From assembly GCF_009982895.1 (NCBI RefSeq), contig NZ_WXZL01000009.1, positions 1 to 64,000 of the forward strand: a stretch of 64,000 nt of DNA, given 5' to 3'. The translations under genes were made by a program, and so were the position numbers. The notes beneath the pieces are model-generated. The model was not told the DNA's origin. It saw nothing but the letters and a program-made list of their open reading frames with translations, and did not search any database. This DNA is from Deinococcus alpinitundrae (GTDB lineage Bacteria > Deinococcota > Deinococci > Deinococcales > Deinococcaceae). Shown here piece after piece: positions 57,744-64,000 of this stretch (the stretch's first letter is position 1; every line of letters begins with the position of its first letter).

Positions 57744-59048
57744 ATGCAACTCGCTACCGGCCAGCGCACGGCGCTCGCCACCCTGAACCTGTCCGATCAG
57801 CTCGATATCGCGTTTGATGTTTCCGGCTCGGCCAGCGCCTACGCGCCCCTCTGTTTCGTACTCAACGCCGACAGCCGCCTAGTGCAACCGGACGCCATGG
57901 TATCGCCCGCGCAGACGCACAGCAATGACGGCGCAGTGACTTACCAGGCAGAGCGCTTTCGCGTGGAACTGGCCCGCCTCGCACCCGGCGTGGAGCGGCT
58001 GGCCTTCGCCGTGGTGCCGGAAAACGGCGACCTGCGCGGGGTCCGGCGCGGCGAGGTCAGTGTCAGCGGGCCGGGCGGCCCTGCCGCCGCCAACTGGAGT
58101 TTCAGCGGAACCGATTTTGGTAACGAGCGGGCCATTATCGCCCTGGAACTCTACCGTCACCAGGGAGACTGGCGACTGATGGTCAACGGGCAGGGCTTCG
58201 CCGACGGCCTCGCCGGACTGGTGCGGCATTTCGGCGGCAACGGCGTGCCGGATCTGCAGCCCGCCGCAGCGCCTACCCCGGCTGCGCAGCCTGCGCCTTC
58301 CGGCGGCCTCAACCTCTCGCGGCCCAGGGGCAACGGCATGCCTGCTTCGTCTGCACCGTCGTCCACCAACCCACCCAGCACTAGCAGCCCTGCATCCACG
58401 CCCTCACCCAGTCGTCCGCTCTCGCTCACCAAGATCACGCTCGATAAGCAGGGCCAGAGTGCCCGCATCAGCCTCCAGAAAGCCGGGACGCAGCGCGTTC
58501 ACGTCAACCTCAACTGGGACGCCAAACCCAGCACGGCTCCTACGCCCAGCGGTGGGTTTCTGAGTAAGCTCCTCGGCAACGTCTCGGGTGTGGGCAAGGC
58601 CGCCGATCTCGACCTGGGCTGCATGTACGAACTCGCCAGCGGTGAGAAGGGCGTCATTCAGGCGCTGGGCGGCAATTTCGGCAACGCGGGCGGGCCACCC
58701 TTTATCAAGCTTGACCAGGACGACCGCTCCGGCGCCTCGGCGGGCGGTGAGAACCTGTTTATCGAGCGCCCCGATTTGATCCGCAAGGTGCTGATCTTCG
58801 CTTTTATCTACGAGGGCGCGGGCAACTTCAGCGAGGTGGGCGGCAGGCTCAGCTTCAACGATCCGCAGGGCAACGAGGTCAAGATGCAGCTCTCCAACCC
58901 CGCCGCCCTGCCGTTTTGCGCGGTGGCGCTGGTGCAGGCCCAGGGCGGCGAACTCGTCATCACCAAGGAAGAGCGCTACTTCTCGGGCCACCGCGACTGC
59001 GATGAGGCCTTCGGCTTCGGCTTCAGCTGGAAAGCGGGGCGCAAATGA
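57744..59048 (+). CDS. TerD-TerA-like two-domain protein
   Basis: The product is 434 residues from ATG 57744 (AAGGAG upstream). The N-terminal TerD-like domain (about 1-165) keeps E-L-Y-R-H-Q-G-D-W-R-L-M-V-N-G-Q-G-F but lacks the full G-E-G-D-D-E calcium cluster. A Pro/Ser/Thr linker follows (about 170-230), then a TerA-like domain (about 230-434) with V-H-V-N-L-N-W-D, A-D-L-D-L-G-C-M-Y-E-L, I-K-L-D-Q-D-D-R-S-G and A-F-G-F-G-F-S-W-K-A-G-R. The stop overlaps the next gene's start (ATGA). It is probably cytoplasmic and part of a TerD-based complex. Confidence 0.88.
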   Translation: MQLATGQRTALATLNLSDQLDIAFDVSGSASAYAPLCFVLNADSRLVQPDAMVSPAQTHSNDGAVTYQAERFRVELARLAPGVERLAFAVVPENGDLRGVRRGEVSVSGPGGPAAANWSFSGTDFGNERAIIALELYRHQGDWRLMVNGQGFADGLAGLVRHFGGNGVPDLQPAAAPTPAAQPAPSGGLNLSRPRGNGMPASSAPSSTNPPSTSSPASTPSPSRPLSLTKITLDKQGQSARISLQKAGTQRVHVNLNWDAKPSTAPTPSGGFLSKLLGNVSGVGKAADLDLGCMYELASGEKGVIQALGGNFGNAGGPPFIKLDQDDRSGASAGGENLFIERPDLIRKVLIFAFIYEGAGNFSEVGGRLSFNDPQGNEVKMQLSNPAALPFCAVALVQAQGGELVITKEERYFSGHRDCDEAFGFGFSWKAGRK

Positions 59049-60337
59049 CGCAGCTACAAGCCGGTGAAAAACGCAAGTTTTCGGACGTGGGCTTATCGAG
59101 TCCGCTGGTGGTCACGGTGCGCCACAACCTGACGGGACTGGACATCAGCGCCTTTGGCCTCAGCGCCGAGCGCAAGATGGCCGGAGACGACTACATCGCC
59201 TTTTACAACAATCCGCGCACGCCGCAGGGCGAGATCACGGCGCAGCTCGGCGCGGATGAGGCCAGCTTCAACATCGACCTCGGCAAGCTGCCGCCCAACA
59301 TCGAGCGGGTGATGTTCACGGCGACCCACGACAGTGTCCCCGTCGCCAGCGCCCCGCAGCTGCTTGTCACGCTCGGCGGCGTCAGCTTCGACGCCAAACC
59401 TGCCCTCAAGAACGAGAAGGCGGCCATGCTGCTCGAACTCTACAAGCACTCCGGCGAGTGGCGGGTCGGAGCGGTGGGGCAGGGTTTCAACGGTGGCTTG
59501 GGCGATCTGATCGTGTACTTCGGCGGTGAGGTGGAAGCTCCGGGTACGGCGGCTGCGCCCTCCCCTGCTGCCGCTCCAGTGCCCACTGCGCCCGCCGTCA
59601 GCCTGAAAAAGCAGACCCAGGTGCGGCTCGACAAGGAGATTGCCGAGAAGGCCCCACAGCTCATTTCGCTGGTCAAGCAGGCCGAGGTCAGTCTCAAGAA
59701 GCGTGGGCTGGACGAGCACACCGCTCGGGTGGCGCTGGTGCTCGACATCTCGGCCAGCATGAGCGTTCTCTACCGCCAGGGCGTGGTGCAGCGGGTGGCC
59801 GAGAAGACCCTGGCCCTCGCCAGCCGCTTTGACGACGACGGGCGCATGGACGTCTTTCTGTTCGGCCTCCAGGCCCACGACGCGGGCGATATCGGCATCG
59901 AGGGCATTGCCGGGGCCGTCGAGAAGCTCATCAAGCGCCATCCGCTGGAAGGCGGCACCATGTACGCCCGCGCCATGCAGGAAGTCCGCAAGCATTACTT
60001 CGGCGCCTCGAAGCCCCGAAAAAGTGCCCTGATGGAAAAGACGCCTGTGTACGTCATTTTCATCACCGACGGCGAAACCTTCGACAAGAAGGAATCCGAG
60101 GCGCAGCTCAAGGACGCCAGCCTGGAGCCGGTGTTCTGGAAGTTCGTGGGCGTGGGCCGCGAGAAATTCGAATTTCTGCAAAAACTCGACGATCTCTCGG
60201 GCCGCTACATCGACAACGCCGACTTCGTGCAGATCGAGAACATCGACACGCTTGACAGCGGCCAGCTCTACGAGATGCTGCTTCAGGAATACGACGGCTA
60301 CCTGCGGCTGGCCCGGCAGCAGGGCCTGCTGAGCTGA
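59045..60337 (+). CDS. TerD-VWA fusion (TerF-like)
   Basis: The 430-residue protein has an N-terminal TerD-like domain (about 1-165; [16 protein letters not shown]), a Pro/Ala linker, a short helical segment, and a C-terminal von Willebrand A domain (about 225-420). The VWA domain has an intact metal site D234-I-S236-A-S238, with G-G-T-M in the expected threonine position and [12 protein letters not shown] domains mediate protein assembly. This is the TerF-type component of tellurium clusters. It is co-translated with the preceding gene. Confidence 0.9.
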   Translation: MTQLQAGEKRKFSDVGLSSPLVVTVRHNLTGLDISAFGLSAERKMAGDDYIAFYNNPRTPQGEITAQLGADEASFNIDLGKLPPNIERVMFTATHDSVPVASAPQLLVTLGGVSFDAKPALKNEKAAMLLELYKHSGEWRVGAVGQGFNGGLGDLIVYFGGEVEAPGTAAAPSPAAAPVPTAPAVSLKKQTQVRLDKEIAEKAPQLISLVKQAEVSLKKRGLDEHTARVALVLDISASMSVLYRQGVVQRVAEKTLALASRFDDDGRMDVFLFGLQAHDAGDIGIEGIAGAVEKLIKRHPLEGGTMYARAMQEVRKHYFGASKPRKSALMEKTPVYVIFITDGETFDKKESEAQLKDASLEPVFWKFVGVGREKFEFLQKLDDLSGRYIDNADFVQIENIDTLDSGQLYEMLLQEYDGYLRLARQQGLLS

Positions 60338-60423
60338 GCTGGCCCTGGGCACCGCTGGCAACTTTTCATCCCGCCCCCGCGTACCCTCAGATGCTGTACC
60401 CACCTTTCAAGGAGGAACCCCAT

Positions 60424-60999
60424 ATGCCTATTACTCTCGCCAAAGGCGGCAACCTGTCGCTCAGCAAGCAGGACCCCAGTCTCGTCAACGCCGTGCTCGG
60501 CCTTGGCTGGGACGTGCGCAGCACCGATGGCCAGGACTTCGACCTCGACGCCAGTGCTTTCTTGCTAACCGCTTCGGGCAAGGTCCGCGCCGACAGCGAT
60601 TTCATCTTCTACAACCAGATGAAGAGCACCGACGGGTCGGTGGAGCACACCGGCGATAACCGCACTGGGGCCGGTGAGGGCGACGACGAGCAGATCAAGA
60701 TCGATCTCTCGAAGGTGCCTGCCGACATCCAGACGGTGGCTTTTACCGTGACCATCCACGACGCTGAAGCGCGCCGCCAGAGCTTCGGGCAGGTCCGCAA
60801 CGCCTTTATTCGGCTGGTCAACGAGAAATCGAACAACGAGATCGTGCGCTTCGACTTGGGAGAAGACTTCTCCACCGAAACCGCCGTGATTTTTGCCGAA
60901 ATTTACCGCAACGCGGGCGAATGGAAGTTCCGCGCGGTGGGCCAGGGCTTTGCGGGTGGCCTCGGTGCGCTGGCCCGCAACTACGGTATCAACCTTTAG
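60424..60999 (+). CDS. terD: TerD-family protein (copy 2)
   Basis: The product is 191 residues from ATG 60424, after AAGGAGGAACC. It is the same length as copy 1, with [29 protein letters not shown] and [16 protein letters not shown], so the calcium sites are complete. The two copies differ throughout, so they are old duplicates, not recent ones. It is followed by a strong hairpin at 61067-61102. Confidence 0.93.
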   Translation: MPITLAKGGNLSLSKQDPSLVNAVLGLGWDVRSTDGQDFDLDASAFLLTASGKVRADSDFIFYNQMKSTDGSVEHTGDNRTGAGEGDDEQIKIDLSKVPADIQTVAFTVTIHDAEARRQSFGQVRNAFIRLVNEKSNNEIVRFDLGEDFSTETAVIFAEIYRNAGEWKFRAVGQGFAGGLGALARNYGINL

Positions 61000-61066
61000 A
61001 CTTCTTATCTTTGCGTCTGAGTGAAAACCCATTTCATCTGAGCCTGAGCAACTTGTGCTGTATCTC

Positions 61067-61105
61067 ACGCCGTAACGGAACATGGTTTTGTCCGTACGGC
61101 GTTTA
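61067..61105 (+). terminator. strong hairpin between terD copy 2 and the TerC-like gene
   Basis: ACGCCGTA (61067-61074) pairs perfectly with TACGGCGT (61095-61102). Inside, ACGGA pairs with TCCGT, and TTTA follows the outer stem. It could end the terD transcript, act as an attenuator for the TerC-like gene, or both. TerC relatives in other bacteria often sit behind manganese riboswitches (yybP-ykoY). I could not match that consensus here. Confidence 0.5.
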
Positions 61106-61183
61106 TGATAGGTCGACAAAACTGACCCGACGGCGAGTGAAAAGCTTTTGCCGGACAAGAGGCAGTGGGGAGCGTTCGTAGAA

Positions 61184-62227
61184 ATGAATAACACCATTCG
61201 CAGAGAGTTTGGATTTGCCGGGATCATCACGGTCGTGGCCGTGGCGCTGGCCATGTGGTATGGCTTTCGCACCGGCGGCTGGGAGCGCGCCCTCAACGAC
61301 ATGCTGATCGTGCTGGTGCTGGGTGTCATGGAAATCTCGCTGAGCTTTGACAACGCTGTGATCAACGCTTCAGTGCTCAAAAACATGTCGGCCAAGTGGC
61401 AGCAGCGCTTTCTGGTCTGGGGCATTCTCATCGCGGTGGTGGGGATGCGCCTGGTCTTCCCGATTGCGATCGTGGCGCTCAGCGCCGGGCTGGGCTTTTT
61501 CGAGGTGGGTAACCTGGCCCTCAACAATCCCGAGCAGTACGCCCTGGAACTCGAAAAGTCCTCGGTAACCATCAGCGCCTTCGGCGGTGTGTTCCTGCTG
61601 ATGGTGGCCCTCAATTATTTCATCGACACCGAGAAAGACGAGCACTGGCTGATGCCAGAAAGCCGTCTGGCAGGGCTGGCCCGCGTGGAAGCGGTGCAAA
61701 TCATCATCGCGATGGTGGCGCTGATGGCCATCACCTTCTTGCTGGTGCCGGTGGAGCAGCGCCTCACCGCCCTGGCAGCAGGCATCGTGGGCCTGCTGAT
61801 TTACCTGGCGGTCAACGCCCTGGGCGGTCTCTTCGACGTGGACAACATGGCGGCCAAAGCGGGCGCGGCAGGCTTCGCCTCGTTCCTCTACCTGGAAGTC
61901 CTTGATGCCAGCTTCTCACTTGACGGCGTGATCGGGGCCTTCGCCATCACCAAGGAAATCGTGATTATCTCGGCAGGTCTGGCGATTGGCGCGGTCTTCG
62001 TGCGCTCGATCACGCTGTTCCTGGTTCATCAGGGCACGCTGGCGCAGTACCGCTTCCTGGAACACGGCGCGCACTACGGCATCCTGGCGCTCTCGATCAT
62101 CATGCTGTATTCCATGAGCGGCGCACACGTGCCCGAAGTCATCACCGGCCTGATCGGCGTGGCCTTTATCGTGGCCTCGATTCTGTCGAGCCTGGCCGCC
62201 AATAGACGCGAGAAGAGTACCGGCTGA
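61184..62227 (+). CDS. TerC-superfamily membrane protein (DUF475)
   Basis: The product is 347 residues from ATG 61184. About nine membrane helices carry the TerC hallmark V-M-E-I-S-L-S-F-D-N-A-V-I-N (acidic residue and S-F-D-N in the first conserved helix) and a second block L-D-A-S-F-S-L-D-G-V-I-G-A-F-A-I-T. The N-terminus R-R-E-F-G-F-A-G-I-I-T-V-V-A is typical of the DUF475 branch. TerC relatives export manganese or load metal onto exported proteins. It completes the ter cluster. Confidence 0.92.
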   Translation: MNNTIRREFGFAGIITVVAVALAMWYGFRTGGWERALNDMLIVLVLGVMEISLSFDNAVINASVLKNMSAKWQQRFLVWGILIAVVGMRLVFPIAIVALSAGLGFFEVGNLALNNPEQYALELEKSSVTISAFGGVFLLMVALNYFIDTEKDEHWLMPESRLAGLARVEAVQIIIAMVALMAITFLLVPVEQRLTALAAGIVGLLIYLAVNALGGLFDVDNMAAKAGAAGFASFLYLEVLDASFSLDGVIGAFAITKEIVIISAGLAIGAVFVRSITLFLVHQGTLAQYRFLEHGAHYGILALSIIMLYSMSGAHVPEVITGLIGVAFIVASILSSLAANRREKSTG

Positions 62228-62246
62228 CCCAACGCTCTGCACCGAT

Positions 62247-62280
62247 GGGCCGGACGCCCTGTGCGGCGTCCGGCCCTTTT
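62247..62280 (+). terminator. terminator of the ter cluster
   Basis: A perfect 12-bp stem GGGCCGGACGCC / GGCGTCCGGCCC with a 6-base loop is followed by TTTT, 19 bases past the TerC-like stop. Confidence 0.92.
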
Positions 62281-62310
62281 CGCTGCTCTCGCAGGCGCTA
62301 GCATCCGGCC

Positions 62311-62874
62311 ATGACTCCCCGACTCATCTTCGTGCCGGGCCTCGGCGGCGGCACCCTACAGCACTGGTACAGCCTCTGGCAGCAGAAATTCGGTGGCGTT
62401 CGCGTGGAGCAGGCCGACTGGGACGCGCCGACGCCCGAAGATTGGGCCGCCCAGCTCAACGAGACGGTGAAGACTGAGACGGGCGACCTGATACTGGTGG
62501 GGCACTCTGCCGGAGTGCTGACCATCGCCCACTACGCCCACCGCTACCCGGTGCCCGAACGGGTGCGCGGGGCCATTCTGGTGGCTCCCGCCGACCCCGA
62601 ACAGCCGGGCGTGCTGGAAGCCCTCAGGCCGATGGCCCCGGTGCCGCTGCAACCGCTGCCCTTTCCGGCGCTGATGATCGCCAGCGAGAACGATCCCTAC
62701 AGTTCCTTTGAGCGCGCCGCCGCCTTCGCCGAGGCCTGGGAAGCCGAACTGGTCACGGTGGGTGAGGCCGGGCATCTCAACCCAGCGAGTGGGCACGGCG
62801 TGTGGGAAGACGGCGAGATTCTGCTGGGCGAAGCGCTGCATGCCTGGACGCCGCCAGACATCGTGCGGTTCTGA
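62311..62874 (+). CDS. RBBP9/YdeN-type alpha/beta hydrolase
   Basis: This 187-residue serine hydrolase has the catalytic Ser in V-G-H-S-A-G-V-L (nucleophile elbow), Asp in I-A-S-E-N-D-P-Y-S and His in G-E-A-G-H-L-N-P-A-S-G-H. The last block is the RBBP9/YdeN signature. The substrate is unknown. A TAGCAT box lies 6 bases before ATG 62311, fitting a leaderless message. It lies just past the ter-cluster terminator and converges on trxA. Confidence 0.88.
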   Translation: MTPRLIFVPGLGGGTLQHWYSLWQQKFGGVRVEQADWDAPTPEDWAAQLNETVKTETGDLILVGHSAGVLTIAHYAHRYPVPERVRGAILVAPADPEQPGVLEALRPMAPVPLQPLPFPALMIASENDPYSSFERAAAFAEAWEAELVTVGEAGHLNPASGHGVWEDGEILLGEALHAWTPPDIVRF

Positions 62875-62886
62875 GGCGCATCGAAA

Positions 62887-62909
62887 CGCCGCCCCAATCA
62901 GGAGCGGCG
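62887..62909 (-). terminator. hairpin between the hydrolase and thioredoxin genes
   Basis: CGCCGCCCC (62887-62895) pairs with GGAGCGGCG (62901-62909) with one mismatch. On the minus strand it is followed by TTTCG. It lies between two converging genes. Confidence 0.5.
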
Positions 62910-62934
62910 CTGTGCTTCGTTAGATTCGGGGCCT

Positions 62935-63267
62935 TCAGTTGCTGACGGCACTCTCGACGTGCTTGTTGAGCAGTTGCTCGAAGGCGCGCTTGGGCTGCGC
63001 GCCCACCACGCCCTCCACCGGCTGACCGTCCTTGAACAGAATCACGGTTGGAATGCTCATCACGCGAAACTGCATGGCCGTCTGCTGGTTGTCGTCCACG
63101 TTCAGCTTGCCGACCTTGACCTGGCCCTGGTACTGTCCGGCGATTTCCTCGATGACCGGGGCCACCATCCGGCAGGGGCCACACCAGGGTGCCCAGAAGT
63201 CCACCAGGGTCAGCCCACTCTCGATCTCGCTCTTGAAGTTGCTGTCACTCAATTCTACGGGTTTCAT
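62935..63267 (-). CDS. trxA: thioredoxin
   Basis: The 110-residue thioredoxin has the redox site W-C29-G-P-C32 and the cis-proline loop M-S-I-P-T-V. It reduces disulfides in cytoplasmic enzymes. The length and motifs are standard. A TACACT box lies 6 bases before the ATG, again compatible with a leaderless message. It is divergent from the DUF309 gene. Confidence 0.95.
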   Translation of the reverse strand: MKPVELSDSNFKSEIESGLTLVDFWAPWCGPCRMVAPVIEEIAGQYQGQVKVGKLNVDDNQQTAMQFRVMSIPTVILFKDGQPVEGVVGAQPKRAFEQLLNKHVESAVSN

Positions 63268-63389
63268 GTCAGCAGTGTACGCCGCTCTACCTGTAATGAC
63301 ATGTATGACAAGTTGGGATTGGGCGTTTGCAATCTTGAGCGGGCCTTTAGCTGCTGGCGGTGTGGGGGATGGAGGGGAAAAATGCAGCG

Positions 63390-63713
63390 ATGATGGGAAA
63401 AGAGTTGCAGGCAGGCGCGCGGCTGTTCAACGCGGGCCACTGGTGGGAAGCCCACGAAGCCTGGGAAACCAGGTGGCTGCTGGCGCGCGGCGACGAGCGG
63501 GCCTTTCTCAGTGCGCTGATTTTGCTGGCCGCCGCACTGCACAAGCGCTGGGTACACAGCAGCCTGACCCACCGCAATTTCGACAAGGCCGAAAAGTACT
63601 TGCTGGCCCTGCCCGCCCACTACGGCGGCGTGGACTTGGTCGCCCTGCGCCGGGAAGTCTGGGAAGCGCTCCAGCAGGCGGGCTTGCGGCCCCAGTTGCC
63701 TGTCGGACGCTGA
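63390..63713 (+). CDS. DUF309 helical protein
   Basis: The protein is a small all-helical DUF309 domain with F-N-A-G-H-W-W-E-A-H-E-A-W-E-T-R-W and L-I-L-L-A-A-A-L-H-K-R-W, the conserved H-E-x-x-E core whose function is unproven. ATG 63390 or 63393 is preferred because the domain starts at once. ATG 63369 and an earlier GTG are possible. GGAGGGG at 63371-63377 could serve the chosen start with long spacing. Confidence 0.85.
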   Translation: MMGKELQAGARLFNAGHWWEAHEAWETRWLLARGDERAFLSALILLAAALHKRWVHSSLTHRNFDKAEKYLLALPAHYGGVDLVALRREVWEALQQAGLRPQLPVGR

Positions 63714-63974
63714 AGCGCGGCTCCAGGTCACGCCTTGCTCCTGCGTTGAGCCGCCCTTCCCTGACATGCCTGTCAGCAAACCCGCTATCCTGCATTCTGC
63801 GTCAGCCGCCAAACAGCGCCGCACCCTGGCCCCGGTTGCGCTGAGCGTTGACTTCTTTTGCTCTTCGAGTTGGCCCTATTCAAGTTGCCCCATTCATACC
63901 TTATGTGGCACCACATTGGTCGCGCTGCTGCCCCCGCCCGCAGGCTGGGCACCGCGCCGCCCGGAGGATTATTC
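63714..63974 (+). other. intergenic region before the last gene
   Basis: About 260 bases hold no supported gene. A TTGACT (about 63848) lies in a T/C-rich patch, but no -10 box at the right distance was found. A promoter for the next gene probably lies here. Confidence 0.3.
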
Positions 63975-64000
63975 GTGAACGACCCTGAGCGCACTAACCG
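63975..64000 (+). CDS. 5' end of a gene leaving the window
   Basis: GTG 63975 follows GGAGG (63963-63967) at 7 bases and opens a frame M-N-D-P-E-R-T-N that runs off the window. Too little is visible to name it. Confidence 0.55.

Overview
The window looks like chromosome of a Deinococcus-type bacterium. It is GC-rich, and it carries a three-repeat PilB of the Thermus PilF type, PilT, a ComEA/ComEC pair, a tellurium-resistance (TerD-family) cluster, DUF2270 and an HRDC-domain protein. Many genes also have a TAnnnT box only 6-8 bases before the start codon, the leaderless-mRNA arrangement known from Deinococcus. The genus is an inference from gene content, not from a database search.

Positions 1-12,510 are accessory DNA. 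They hold an AT-richer gene, lipoproteins, a GAF-GGDEF protein, eroded ends of an HD-GYP protein and a DNA methyltransferase, and a tightly coupled minus-strand run of phage tail-fibre-like genes cut off near 9,977. After an AT-rich stretch come two tandem winged-helix genes and a large serine recombinase. The recombinase ends exactly where the comEC coding sequence is interrupted. The simplest reading is a decayed prophage or island integrated in comEC, which cuts off the C-terminal metallo-beta-lactamase domain of the DNA-uptake channel protein. The left end of the element and the rest of comEC are not in the window.

Positions 12,506-36,300 carry truncated comEC and comEA, an acyl-CoA ligase followed by a GlcG/HbpS-like gene, an MMPL exporter, and a five-gene molybdenum hydroxylase (CoxG-CoxG-CoxS-CoxL-CoxM) cluster. 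Then follow a UbiA-type prenyltransferase, dihaem cytochrome c, SufE, a rhodanese, a CAT-anticodon tRNA, a CAP-domain protein, an MFS transporter, RtcB with a proline-rich leader ORF, an HRDC protein fused to a dead PLP-enzyme-like domain, UppS and MutY.

Positions 36,356-50,705 hold DUF2270, a flavin reductase, and a DM13 protein divergent from an ECF sigma/anti-sigma pair, with similar promoter boxes on both sides. Next come two CNNM/CorC-type membrane proteins and a minus-strand module of broken histidine kinase, FixJ/NarL-like regulator, secreted HbpS-like protein and ankyrin protein. An MFS transporter, a secreted protein and a metallophosphoesterase complete the stretch.

Positions 50,768-64,000 hold pilT, pilB, a YqeG-type HAD phosphatase, a laccase-domain protein and trmH. 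The ter cluster follows (TerD, TerD-TerA, TerD-VWA, TerD, DUF475/TerC), then a small hydrolase, thioredoxin, DUF309 and the start of another gene. PilB, PilT and ComEA look intact while ComEC is truncated, so the state of natural transformation in this strain is the most testable biological question here.
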